Shown: piece after piece, positions 1 to 5,941 of the stretch
How the letters are laid out: each line of letters starts with the position of its first letter
How positions within the stretch are numbered: the stretch's first letter is position 1
Source of the DNA: Candidatus Falkowiibacteriota bacterium
GTDB lineage: Bacteria > Patescibacteriota > Patescibacteriia > CAIXNZ01
Direction of reading: 5' to 3'
DNA: 10,178 bases
Assembly (NCBI GenBank): GCA_903920975.1
Contig: CAIXNZ010000019.1
Location: forward strand, 1 to 10,178
Notes under the pieces: model-generated
What the model saw: only the letters and a program-made list of their open reading frames with translations
What the model was told of the DNA's origin: nothing
The model's database searches: none
Made by a program: the position numbers and the translations under genes

Positions 1-1
1 A

Positions 2-26
2 TATAATTTATTTAAATTAAATTATA
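2..26. repeat. AT-only inverted repeat
   Basis: Bases 2-10 (TATAATTTA) and 18-26 (TAAATTATA) are perfect inverted copies separated by seven A/T bases. It lies upstream of the terminator at 61-86. In such AT-rich sequence it may be chance. It also contains TATAAT, so a -10 element is possible, but no matching -35 can be seen because the window begins here. Confidence 0.3.
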
Positions 27-60
27 GGCATACAAACAAAACAATCGGTTTTTTGCAAAA

Positions 61-86
61 GATTCTTGCAAAGAATCCTTTTTTTT
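61..86 (+). terminator. Rho-independent terminator of an upstream gene
   Basis: A perfect 7-bp stem (GATTCTT 61-67, AAGAATC 71-77) with a 3-base loop GCA is followed by C and eight T (79-86). This is the layout of an intrinsic terminator reading left to right. It probably ends a transcript whose genes lie before the window. It overlaps the candidate promoter for infA, so one transcript would end where the next begins. Confidence 0.7.
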
Positions 87-94
87 GTTATTAT
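66..94 (+). promoter_or_regulatory. Candidate extended -10 promoter for the infA operon
   Basis: A -35-like TTGCAA (66-71, 4 of 6 to TTGACA) is separated by 17 bases from TATTAT (89-94, 5 of 6 to TATAAT). TGT stands immediately before it (86-88), giving an extended -10 (TGn). The start of transcription would be near 101, leaving an approximately 19-base leader before the infA ATG. It is embedded in the 3' half of the upstream terminator. Prediction only. Confidence 0.5.
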
Positions 95-119
95 TTAAAA
101 CACGCCAAAAAATCAAATT

Positions 120-359
120 ATGGTTGCTAGCGAAAACACTAATAAAGCGAGTAAAAATTTTATCGAAACAAGAGGTGTTGTGACGGAACTTTTACCTGCC
201 GGCAGCTTTAAAATCAAACTAGAAAATGGGCAAGAAATCCTGGGATTTCTTTCAGGTAAAATGAGAATGAATAAAATCAGAATTTTACCAGGTGATGAAG
301 TGAGGGTTGAAATGACGCCTTATGATCTTTCTAAGGGACGCATCACTTATCGTTTCTAA
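120..359 (+). CDS. infA: Translation initiation factor IF-1
   Basis: 79 residues. IF-1 binds the 30S A site during initiation and helps IF-2 and IF-3 select the initiator tRNA. The S1-like OB fold is clear from about residue 17 to the end: a GVV strand, LENGQEI, a SGKMR motif near residues 42-46, then IRILPGDEV and the C-terminal PYDLSKGRITYRF, all hallmarks of the family. The N-terminus is longer than the usual MAKED-type start by roughly ten polar residues. No Shine-Dalgarno sequence precedes the ATG; the leader is A-rich. It is the first gene of the operon after the terminator/promoter at 61-94, and rpmJ follows after 40 bases. Family assignment is secure; the exact start is less so, as no alternative with a better ribosome site is visible. 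Confidence 0.96.
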   Translation: MVASENTNKASKNFIETRGVVTELLPAGSFKIKLENGQEILGFLSGKMRMNKIRILPGDEVRVEMTPYDLSKGRITYRF

Positions 360-375
360 TTACTAATAAATTACT

Positions 376-398
376 AGACTAAAAGTCTTTTTATTTTC
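376..398 (+). terminator. Weak hairpin plus T tract between infA and rpmJ (possible attenuator)
   Basis: AGACT (376-380) pairs with AGTCT (384-388) around an AAA loop, and the stem runs into TTTTTATTTT. The stem has only five pairs with two G-C, so at most it would be a partial terminator or attenuator lowering expression of rpmJ and later genes relative to infA. It could also be chance in AT-rich DNA. Confidence 0.3.
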
Positions 399-399
399 T

Positions 400-513
400 A
401 TGAAAGTTAGAGCATCAGTAAAACCAAGATGCCGAGATTGCAAAGTTATCCGACGCAAAAAACGCGTCTGGGTAATCTGCAAAAACCCTAAGCACAAACA
501 ACGCCAGGGCTAA
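400..513 (+). CDS. rpmJ: Ribosomal protein L36 (bL36), zinc-binding form
   Basis: 37 residues, exactly the usual L36 length. The sequence begins MKVRASVKPRC and carries the zinc ribbon ligands Cys11, Cys14, Cys27 and His32 (CxxC ... CxxxxH), followed by the typical basic tail ending KQRQG. L36 is a component of the 50S subunit near helices of 23S rRNA domains II and V. It sits between infA and rpsM, the standard position in the alpha operon. No Shine-Dalgarno is present; the ATG follows a T-rich stretch (TTTTATTTTCT). The presence of all four zinc ligands marks the C+ paralogue. Assignment is secure. Confidence 0.97.
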   Translation: MKVRASVKPRCRDCKVIRRKKRVWVICKNPKHKQRQG

Positions 514-553
514 GTTTTTTTATATTAAAATTCCTAGTCCTAATTACTAACCT

Positions 554-946
554 ATGTCAATCCGTATCGCCGGTGTTACAATTCCACAAGAAAAAAGAAT
601 AGAGGTTGCTTTAACCTATATTTATGGCATTGGCGCACCTTCTGCTTCTAAAATTCTAAAGAATTTAAAAATAAATCCAGATATTAGGACTAAAAACTTG
701 ACTGCCGCTGATGAAGCTAAGCTACGCGATTATTTAAAAGATAATTATAAAGTAGAGGGTGATTTGAAAAGAGAAGTACTGGGTAATATTAAAAGATTAA
801 AGGAAATCAGATGTTATCGGGGGATCAGACATGAAAAACATTTGCCAACGCGCGGCCAACGAACTAAGACTAATTCACGCACAGTGCGCGGTAATAAGAG
901 AGTTACCCTTGGCAGTGGCAGAAAACCATCCGCTGAAAAGACTTAA
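554..946 (+). CDS. rpsM: Ribosomal protein S13 (uS13)
   Basis: 130 residues, close to the family norm of about 120. S13 sits in the head of the 30S subunit and contacts the P-site tRNA and L5. Visible marks are the start MSIRIAGVTIPQEKRIEVAL, the helix-hairpin-helix-like YIYGIGAPSASKIL (residues about 22-36), the central basic helix with IRCYRGIRHEKHLPTRGQRT (about 90-110), and a basic C-terminal tail that reaches toward the tRNA. It lies 40 bases after rpmJ with no Shine-Dalgarno before the ATG (CTAACCT precedes it). rpsK follows after 13 bases. Assignment is secure. Confidence 0.97.
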   Translation: MSIRIAGVTIPQEKRIEVALTYIYGIGAPSASKILKNLKINPDIRTKNLTAADEAKLRDYLKDNYKVEGDLKREVLGNIKRLKEIRCYRGIRHEKHLPTRGQRTKTNSRTVRGNKRVTLGSGRKPSAEKT

Positions 947-959
947 TATTTAATCATAT

Positions 960-1502
960 ATGGTAGACAAAACTAAAAAAGAATCCGCCTCTGCTCCAGT
1001 TAAGGAAGAGAAGGGCAAGGACGAGGTCAAAGAAATAAAGGTTGAAAAACAACCTGAAATTAAAATTGATAAAATGGTAGAAAATGAAGAAACTCCTAAA
1101 GACGCAGCTACTGAAAAATCCACAAAGATTATAAAGAAAAAGAAAAATATCAGGCAAATCACTCATGGTCGCGCCTATGTTCAAGCTACCTACAATAATA
1201 CAATAATCACCCTAACTGATCTAAATGGTAATGTTTTATCATGGTCCAGCGCCGGTCAAAATGGCTTCAAAGGTCCGAAAAAAGCTACGCCTTATGCTGC
1301 TTCAATCATTGTCAAAGATGCTGTTGAAAAAGCTAGTGTCTATGGTTTAAAAAATGTTAATGCTTTTGTTAAGGGCGTTGGTTCTGGCCGTGAAGCGGCT
1401 GTTCGAGCTTTAAATACTTTTGGTTTAAATGTTATATCAATAAAAGATATTACGCCCATTCCGCATAATGGCTGCCGTGCCAGAAAACCAAGAAGAATCT
1501 AA
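960..1502 (+). CDS. rpsK: Ribosomal protein S11 (uS11) with long charged N-terminal extension
   Basis: 180 residues against a usual length near 130. The canonical S11 core runs from about residue 58 (KKKKNIRQITHGRAYVQATY) through TLTDLNGNVLSWSSAG, KGPKKATPYAA, VKGVGSGREAAVRAL and the C-terminal IPHNGCRARKPRRI. S11 forms the 30S platform near the E site and the mRNA exit. The first ~57 residues are an extra low-complexity segment rich in Lys and Glu, probably disordered. An internal ATG at 1074 (Met39) could give a shorter form, but it still leaves an extension. Neither start has a Shine-Dalgarno. The stop is followed 20 bases later by rpsD. Family is certain; the functional role of the extension is unknown. 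Confidence 0.96.
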   Translation: MVDKTKKESASAPVKEEKGKDEVKEIKVEKQPEIKIDKMVENEETPKDAATEKSTKIIKKKKNIRQITHGRAYVQATYNNTIITLTDLNGNVLSWSSAGQNGFKGPKKATPYAASIIVKDAVEKASVYGLKNVNAFVKGVGSGREAAVRALNTFGLNVISIKDITPIPHNGCRARKPRRI

Positions 1503-1522
1503 TCAAATTTATATTTTATACA

Positions 1523-2149
1523 ATGGCAAGAAATATAGCTCCAAAATGTAAACAATGCAGAAGAGAAGGCGTCAAGCTTTTCTTGAAAGGTGATCGTTGC
1601 CTAACTCCAAAATGCGCTATGGTCAAAAGAAATTTTCCACCTGGCGCACATGGCGGCAAGGGTTATCCTCGCTCTACGGCTTACGGCTTGGAATTGCGCG
1701 AAAAACAAAAAGCCAAGAAAATCTATCGTCTACTGGAAACACAATTTGCCAATTACTTTACCAAAGCTTCAAAATCAAAAGGCAATACTGAAGAAGTTCT
1801 ATTCCAACTTTTAGAAATGAGACTGGATAATGTAGTCTATCGCGCCGGTTTTGCCAAATCACGCGATTTAGCGAGACAGCTTATTGGACATAAACACTTT
1901 TTAGTTAATGATAAGAGAGTCAATATTCCATCTTTCTCGGCTAAAGTAGGGCAAATTATTAGCTTAAGAGCCAAGAGCCAAAATCTTAAAGTCTTTAGTG
2001 ATCTTAAAGAACAAATAAAAAAGACCGAGCCTTCAAGCTGGTTATCAATAACTCCTGATAAATTGGAAATAAAAATTGTTGATAAACCGAAACTGGCTGG
2101 TTTAAAAGAATTTAATCCGAAATTAATAGTAGAATTTTATTCAAAATAA
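1523..2149 (+). CDS. rpsD: Ribosomal protein S4 (uS4), zinc-binding form
   Basis: 208 residues, normal length. S4 is a primary 16S rRNA binder that nucleates 30S assembly and shapes the mRNA entry tunnel. Near the N-terminus Cys9, Cys12, Cys26 and Cys31 form the zinc site of the C+ type. RNFPPGAHG (about 36-44) is the conserved S4 loop. The S4 RNA-binding domain spans roughly residues 95-160 (MRLDNVVYRAGFAKSRDLAR, then QLIGHKHFLVNDKRVNIPS). The C-terminus ends in EFYSK, typical of the family. It is 30 bases upstream of rpoA, the standard alpha operon order. No Shine-Dalgarno is seen before the ATG (TATACA). In other bacteria S4 represses this operon by binding its leader, but no such site was recognised here. 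Confidence 0.97.
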   Translation: MARNIAPKCKQCRREGVKLFLKGDRCLTPKCAMVKRNFPPGAHGGKGYPRSTAYGLELREKQKAKKIYRLLETQFANYFTKASKSKGNTEEVLFQLLEMRLDNVVYRAGFAKSRDLARQLIGHKHFLVNDKRVNIPSFSAKVGQIISLRAKSQNLKVFSDLKEQIKKTEPSSWLSITPDKLEIKIVDKPKLAGLKEFNPKLIVEFYSK

Positions 2150-2179
2150 AAATAAATTCTTAAAATTAACTTAATTATT

Positions 2180-2950
2180 ATGGAAAATCTCTTCTTGCCA
2201 AATAAAATTGAACTAGAAAAAGGTGCTGGCGATAATGAGGGCATATTAATCATTGAGCCCTTATTTCATGGCTATGGCACAACAATAGGTAATGCTTTAA
2301 GAAGAGTACTTTTATCTTCTTTACCCGGCGCGGCTGTAACTTCATTCAAAATCAAGGGGGCTACTCATGAATTTTCAGCAGTCAAGGGAATTTACGAAGA
2401 TATCTTACAGATTGTTTTAAATTTGAAACAATTGCGCTTAAAAATGTTTATTGACGAGCCAGTGGTTTTGAAATTAGTTAAAAAGGGTGAGGGTGATGTC
2501 ACGGCTGCTGATATTGAAAAAAATTCTAGCGTTCAGATTTTTAATCCTGATTTAAAAATTGCCACGATTACCGATAAAACTGAACTAAATATGGAAATCA
2601 CCGTGGAAAAGGGTTTAGGATTTGAGCCAACTGAAAATCGCGATAAAACCAAATTACCAGTTGGCGCGATTGCTATTGATGCAATTTTTACGCCAATCAA
2701 AGACATTGGCTTTAAGATTGAAGATACTCGCGTTGGACAAATTACTAACTACGACAAATTGACACTAAATATTAAAACTGATGGCACGATTACTCCATCT
2801 GCTGCCCTTAATTTTGCAGCCAAACTTTTGATTGACCATTTCAGCTTGATAACCAATGAACAAAATATTCCTATAGAAATAACTGGTGAAGCCAAGAGCG
2901 AAGCTAAAAAAGCCAAAAAGATTAAATCTACCAAGAAAAGTAAAAAGTAA
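2180..2950 (+). CDS. rpoA: RNA polymerase alpha subunit lacking the C-terminal domain
   Basis: 256 residues, against roughly 310-330 for a full alpha subunit. Alpha dimerises to scaffold assembly of beta and beta-prime. The N-terminal domain is complete: HGYGTTIGNALRRVLLSSLP (30-49) is the dimerisation/beta-contact helix, followed by KGATHEFSAVKGIYEDILQI (59-78), the insert domain and the closing helix SAALNFAAKLLIDHF (207-221). After about residue 235 there is only a Lys/Ala/Glu tail (EAKKAKKIKSTKKSKK). The helix-hairpin-helix alpha-CTD, which binds UP elements and activators, is absent. rplQ starts two bases after the stop, so no frameshifted CTD can hide downstream. What is seen: a clean NTD-only gene. 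What is inferred: promoters in this organism do not rely on alpha-CTD contacts, or the domain is encoded elsewhere. Confidence 0.95.
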   Translation: MENLFLPNKIELEKGAGDNEGILIIEPLFHGYGTTIGNALRRVLLSSLPGAAVTSFKIKGATHEFSAVKGIYEDILQIVLNLKQLRLKMFIDEPVVLKLVKKGEGDVTAADIEKNSSVQIFNPDLKIATITDKTELNMEITVEKGLGFEPTENRDKTKLPVGAIAIDAIFTPIKDIGFKIEDTRVGQITNYDKLTLNIKTDGTITPSAALNFAAKLLIDHFSLITNEQNIPIEITGEAKSEAKKAKKIKSTKKSKK

Positions 2951-2952
2951 CT

Positions 2953-3303
2953 ATGAGACACGCCAATAAAAAGAAAATTCTAGATAGAAAAAAAGCTCCC
3001 AGAAAAGCTTTGCTACGCGGTTTGGCAACCAGCTTGGTTTTATATGAAAAAATTAAAACAACTCAAGCCAAAGCCAAAGTTCTACGGCCATTTATTGAAA
3101 AACTTATTACTAAGGGCAAAAGCAATAATTTACAAGCTAGAAGAGCCTTGAAAAGGGTTTTATATCAAGACAATGCCGTCAAAAAAGTGCTGGAAGTTAT
3201 TAGTCCTCGCTATAAAGAACGCCAGGGCGGTTATACGCGCATTATTAAACTAGGTGCCAGAACTGGCGATGCTGCCAAAATGGCAATCATTGAATTTGTT
3301 TAA
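2953..3303 (+). CDS. rplQ: Ribosomal protein L17 (bL17)
   Basis: 116 residues, typical for bacterial L17, a 50S protein near the polypeptide exit. The signature is clear: MRHANKKKILDRKKAPRKAL at the N-terminus, GLATSLVLYEKIKTTQAKAK (about 23-42), RPFIEKLITKGK, then a C-terminal part with SPRYKERQGGYTRI and GARTGDAAKMAIIEFV. The ATG is two bases after the rpoA stop and has no ribosome-binding site of its own, so translation is probably coupled to rpoA. rplM starts four bases after its stop. Assignment is secure. Confidence 0.97.
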   Translation: MRHANKKKILDRKKAPRKALLRGLATSLVLYEKIKTTQAKAKVLRPFIEKLITKGKSNNLQARRALKRVLYQDNAVKKVLEVISPRYKERQGGYTRIIKLGARTGDAAKMAIIEFV

Positions 3304-3307
3304 ATCT

Positions 3308-3682
3308 ATGAAATCAACTAATTTAAACGTAAAAACTGTGAAAAAAATCCACACTCTTGATGCCAAGGGTCAGTCTGTAGGACGCCTAGCTACTCAAATA
3401 GCTAAAATACTTATTGGCAAACACAAAGTTGGATATACCCCACATATTGATGACGGTGATTCCGTGATTATTATCAATGCTGATAAATTATTATTTTTAG
3501 GTAATAAATTGACTCAAAAAGTATATCGACACCATAGCGGTTATCCGGGCGGTTTAAAGGAAATAAAAATGCAAAAAGTATATAGTGTTAATCCCGGCAA
3601 AGTTATCCTGCATACAGTTAACAATATGTTGCCCAAAAACAAACTTCGAAAAGAAATGCTAAAAAGATTGACTATTAAATAA
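3308..3682 (+). CDS. rplM: Ribosomal protein L13 (uL13), short form
   Basis: 124 residues from the ATG at 3308; an upstream in-frame ATG at 3254 would lie inside rplQ and adds no family sequence, so 3308 is chosen. L13 is an early 50S assembly protein. Recognisable parts are LDAKGQSVGRLATQIAKIL, GKHKVGYTPHIDDGDSVIII, GNKLTQKVYRHHSGYPGG, and MLPKNKLRKEMLKRL near the end. The protein stops just after that helix and so lacks the roughly 15-20-residue tail seen in E. coli and many others. The gene starts four bases after rplQ and ends one base before the rpsI ATG, suggesting coupled translation. L13 and S9 are normally a pair, as here. Family is certain. Confidence 0.96.
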   Translation: MKSTNLNVKTVKKIHTLDAKGQSVGRLATQIAKILIGKHKVGYTPHIDDGDSVIIINADKLLFLGNKLTQKVYRHHSGYPGGLKEIKMQKVYSVNPGKVILHTVNNMLPKNKLRKEMLKRLTIK

Positions 3683-3683
3683 T

Positions 3684-4115
3684 ATGGATAAAATTCAAAC
3701 TAAATCTAAAGAACTTGTTAAAGATACAGCCAGATATTTTTTTGCTCTTGGCCGAAGAAAAACTTCTATTGCCAGAGTAAAATTATTTATTAAAGGCAAG
3801 GGCGAAATTTCAATTAATGGCAAAAAATCCCAAGAATATTTGCCTGACTATGTTTTGCAAGAAACTATCAATGCACCATTAAAGCTGGTTAATTTGTCAA
3901 AAGCAGATGCGATTATCAGTGTCAATGGCGGCGGTAAAACAGGACAAGCTGAAGCTATCAGACTGGCCATAGCCAGAGCCTTAATAAAATTTGACAAAGA
4001 ATTGCGCAAGACTCTGAAAGTCGCTGGATATTTACACCGCGATCCCAGAATTAAGGAAAGAAAGAAACCAGGCTTGAAGCGTGCTAGAAGAGCTCCACAG
4101 TGGCAAAAGAGGTAA
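3684..4115 (+). CDS. rpsI: Ribosomal protein S9 (uS9)
   Basis: 143 residues, slightly longer than the usual ~130 owing to an N-terminal stretch of about 15 polar residues. S9 is in the 30S head and its C-terminal tail touches the P-site tRNA anticodon loop. Family marks: FALGRRKTSIARVKLFIKGK, the INGKKSQEYLP segment, ISVNGGGKTGQAEAIRLAIA (about 72-91), LKVAGYLHRDPRIKERKKPG and the terminal RARRAPQWQKR, ending in the conserved Lys-Arg. The ATG comes one base after the rplM stop, without a Shine-Dalgarno. It is the last gene of the host operon; a strong terminator lies 56 bases downstream at 4171-4201. The intact C-terminus shows that the accessory DNA has not been inserted into the coding region. 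Confidence 0.97.
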   Translation: MDKIQTKSKELVKDTARYFFALGRRKTSIARVKLFIKGKGEISINGKKSQEYLPDYVLQETINAPLKLVNLSKADAIISVNGGGKTGQAEAIRLAIARALIKFDKELRKTLKVAGYLHRDPRIKERKKPGLKRARRAPQWQKR

Positions 4116-4170
4116 CATCGTAGCACCACAACGGGCAACGCCTCTTAAAACTAATATAAACGCTAAGTCC

Positions 4171-4201
4171 AAAAAACATCCTATGACGGGATGTTTTTTT
4201 A
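4171..4201 (+). terminator. Rho-independent terminator of the ribosomal operon
   Basis: AAAAAACATCC (4171-4181) pairs perfectly with GGATGTTTTTT (4189-4199), an 11-bp stem with a 7-base loop, and the 3' arm merges with a T tract. The A/T flank would also allow weak function in the opposite direction. It separates the ribosomal operon from the phage-like genes, which must then have their own promoter; no convincing one was found between 4202 and 4264. Confidence 0.85.
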
Positions 4202-4225
4202 TTATGTCGAAACGGCAATTAAGAC

Positions 4226-4247
4226 CCAGCCTCTTTTACGACGCTGG
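4226..4247 (+). promoter_or_regulatory. Leader hairpin before the zinc-ribbon gene
   Basis: CCAGC (4226-4230) pairs with GCTGG (4243-4247) around a 12-base loop. A good ribosome-binding site AGGA (4254-4257) and the ATG at 4265 follow. Nearly the same layout (5-bp GC stem, 12-base loop, then SD) recurs before the next gene at 4436-4457. Function is inferred only. Confidence 0.3.
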
Positions 4248-4264
4248 CTCAAAAGGACATTAAA

Positions 4265-4426
4265 ATGGATCCAATCGATCACGACGAAGAAATCGAAAAG
4301 TCGCACCATCCTGAGAACTTCGAACCTGAAGGAATCATCGCCTGCCCTTATTGCAAGAGTAGAAGCATTTCGGAAAATCCCGAGACGGGCGAGTCATGGT
4401 GCAATGATTGCGGAGAGCAAGTTTAA
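4265..4426 (+). CDS. Small zinc-ribbon protein resembling the N-terminus of TFIIB/TFB
   Basis: 53 residues. After an acidic, His-containing N-terminal half (MDPIDHDEEIEKSHHPENF) comes a compact zinc ribbon: Cys27-x2-Cys30 and Cys46-x2-Cys49, with CPYCKSRSI, a central NPETGES and WCNDCGEQV. This spacing and the tail recall the zinc ribbon of archaeal TFB and eukaryotic TFIIB, though ribbons of this sort occur in many unrelated small proteins. The start is supported by AGGA seven bases upstream, one of only two clear Shine-Dalgarno sites in the window. It is the first gene after the ribosomal terminator; ERF follows 43 bases later. Likely role: binding nucleic acid or a protein partner. Homology to TFIIB is not claimed; the resemblance is of the fold. 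Function unknown. Confidence 0.75.
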   Translation: MDPIDHDEEIEKSHHPENFEPEGIIACPYCKSRSISENPETGESWCNDCGEQV

Positions 4427-4435
4427 TTACTAACT

Positions 4436-4457
4436 GGCGCCACCAACAAGTCGCGCC
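4436..4457 (+). promoter_or_regulatory. Leader hairpin before the ERF gene
   Basis: GGCGC (4436-4440) can pair with GCGCC (4453-4457) around 12 bases, just before the SD GGAG (4461-4464) and the ATG at 4470. An alternative is the 8-base palindrome TGGCGCCA at 4435-4442, which could be a DNA operator half. Compare the similar hairpin at 4226-4247. Not proven. Confidence 0.3.
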
Positions 4458-4469
4458 TCTGGAGAAAAT

Positions 4470-5342
4470 ATGGAAGACGAAATTAAAGTTAAAAAACCCA
4501 GGAAAGAAAAAACAAAAGCGATTCAAGTAATAAAACCCAAAAAAGAAATGGCGTTATCGGCGGAATCACTTTTATCACAGGCCATCGACAAAGGCGTGTC
4601 GGTGGAGACAATGGAAAAATTGTTGGCCATGAGAAGAGAACTAAGGGCCGAATTTGCCAAACAAGAATTTGATAAGGCGATGTCCGACTTTCAAGCGGAA
4701 TGTCCCGTAATCGCCAAAAAGCAAAAAGTCGATTTCACCAGTAAGAGAACCGGAAGCAGGACTAATTATAATTATGCGACGCTGGACGAAATTGTCAGGC
4801 AAGTAAAAGACATCATCGCTAAGCACGGATTGTCCTACACGATAGGAACCAAGAATAACGAGAAAAGCATAATCTCGACGGTGATCGTCAGGCACCTTGC
4901 TGGTCATAGCGAAAACACGGAGTTTGAAGTCCCGATAGACAAAGAATCTTACATGAGCGCGCAACAGCAATACGGGGCCGCCTCAACCTTTAGTAAGAGA
5001 TACGCTTTTTGCAACGCATTCGGCATATTGACCGGAGATGAAGACAAAGACGCAACGCCTGAACTTATGGACAAGATTACTGAAGATGATGAAAGGGAAA
5101 TCATAAGTGCGATTGACAATCAGCCATCAGGAACTCCGGCAAAACCGATACCTTATAAGCTCAAATCCTCGGGCAAAAAGATTTCAAACGCTGATCCCAA
5201 AAAGCACTGTCCAATTTGCGGACAATGGCATCAGGGTAGATATCCAAAATGTATTGACTGCTGGAGAAAAGAACAAAACGGTGAAAAGGTCGTGCAGACA
5301 AAGACGATAGTCAATCCCGACGCCGAACCCTTTAAATCTTAA
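4470..5342 (+). CDS. ERF-family single-strand annealing recombinase with C-terminal zinc ribbon
   Basis: 290 residues. ERF proteins (from P22 Erf) anneal complementary single strands and are used by phages for genome circularisation and recombination. A basic N-terminus (1-28) precedes the ERF core, roughly 60-195: MSDFQAECPVIAKKQKVDF (71-89), YNYATLDEIVRQVKDIIAKH (100-119), GLSYTIGT, and the characteristic end YGAASTFSKRYAFCNAFGIL (168-187) with TGDEDKD. The C-terminal tail carries Cys247-x2-Cys250 and Cys261-x2-Cys264, a zinc ribbon (CPICGQWHQGRYPKCIDC). The start is supported by GGAG six bases before the ATG. The next gene follows 10 bases after the stop. Codons such as GCG, ACG, TCG and CGA are more common than in the ribosomal genes. 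The ERF assignment is strong; the zinc tail is probably a DNA-binding addition. Confidence 0.92.
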   Translation: MEDEIKVKKPRKEKTKAIQVIKPKKEMALSAESLLSQAIDKGVSVETMEKLLAMRRELRAEFAKQEFDKAMSDFQAECPVIAKKQKVDFTSKRTGSRTNYNYATLDEIVRQVKDIIAKHGLSYTIGTKNNEKSIISTVIVRHLAGHSENTEFEVPIDKESYMSAQQQYGAASTFSKRYAFCNAFGILTGDEDKDATPELMDKITEDDEREIISAIDNQPSGTPAKPIPYKLKSSGKKISNADPKKHCPICGQWHQGRYPKCIDCWRKEQNGEKVVQTKTIVNPDAEPFKS

Positions 5343-5352
5343 TCTCAAAAAC

Positions 5353-5937
5353 ATGGAAAAAAATGACTTAACAATCATCAAGCAGGAAGTTGAAACCTTG
5401 CTTTATGAAAATCAGGCGGTTGAAATCAAGACCAGTGAAGATTATTCAAAAGGCGGCGATATCAGAAAAATCGTCAAGATGAAAATCAAAAAAATTGAGG
5501 ATAAACGCAAAGAATATACCCAGCCGCTTGATGAATCCAAGAGAAGAATAATGGCCGACTTTCAAGCGTTGACCGCTCCCTTAGAAGATTTTGTGGGGCG
5601 ATTAGAAAGCAATATGCTCACTTGGCACAGGGAAGAACAAAAAAGATTGGACGCCGAACAGAAAAAAATTGAAGCCAAGGCGATGAAAGAAGCGAAAAAA
5701 GAAGGTATTAGCGAAGTAAGAGTTCCGATAGTCAATAATATACAAACCCAGCGCGGAGAAGTGGCCACGACCACCGTCAGGAAAATCTGGTCCTGGAAAT
5801 TAGCTGACATTAACAAGGTGCCGAGAGAATTTCTCGCCGTAGACGCGGCCAAAATCGGCAACGCCGTTCGTCATGGCGGTATCAGGCAGATTGACGGTAT
5901 TGAAATCTACCAAGAGGAGAGCCTGTCAGGCAGATAA
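5353..5937 (+). CDS. Coiled-coil phage protein of unknown function, found next to ERF/RecT-type recombinases
   Basis: 194 residues. Residues about 32-115 are highly charged and predicted helical, likely coiled coil (KIVKMKIKKIEDKRKEY, then EEQKRLDAEQKKIEAKAMKE). The C-terminal part, about 142-189, carries the conserved pattern TVRKIWSWKLADINKVPREF, LAVDAAKI, AVRHGGIRQI and GIEIYQEE. From family knowledge, proteins of this shape lie beside phage annealing recombinases and are listed as hypothetical or DUF1351-like; I am not sure of the exact family. The gene begins 10 bases after ERF, has no Shine-Dalgarno, and ends four bases before the next ATG. Partner or regulator of recombination is an inference from position. 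No catalytic residues can be pointed to. Confidence 0.8.
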   Translation: MEKNDLTIIKQEVETLLYENQAVEIKTSEDYSKGGDIRKIVKMKIKKIEDKRKEYTQPLDESKRRIMADFQALTAPLEDFVGRLESNMLTWHREEQKRLDAEQKKIEAKAMKEAKKEGISEVRVPIVNNIQTQRGEVATTTVRKIWSWKLADINKVPREFLAVDAAKIGNAVRHGGIRQIDGIEIYQEESLSGR

Positions 5938-5941
5938 ATTT

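Noticed and set aside
3254..3307. Upstream start for rplM at 3254
   Set aside because: It would place 18 extra residues inside rplQ with no resemblance to L13; ATG 3308 is four bases after the rplQ stop and fits the family.
3848..4138. Minus-strand ORF of 96 codons opposite rpsI
   Set aside because: It lies wholly over a certain ribosomal protein gene, with low-complexity Leu/Ser/Ala composition typical of an antisense shadow.
4200..4205. TATTAT as the -10 of a promoter for the accessory region
   Set aside because: No acceptable -35 lies 16-18 bases upstream (it would fall inside the terminator stem) and there is no TGn extension.
4081..4433. Overlapping + strand ORFs at 4081-4263 and 4191-4433
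   Set aside because: Both run through the terminator and out of frame through the zinc-ribbon gene; the frame at 4265 has a ribosome site and a clear zinc motif.
5873..5941. Upstream start for the small membrane protein at 5873
   Set aside because: It overlaps the previous gene by 65 bases and adds unlikely basic sequence; ATG 5942 fits the recurrent junction.
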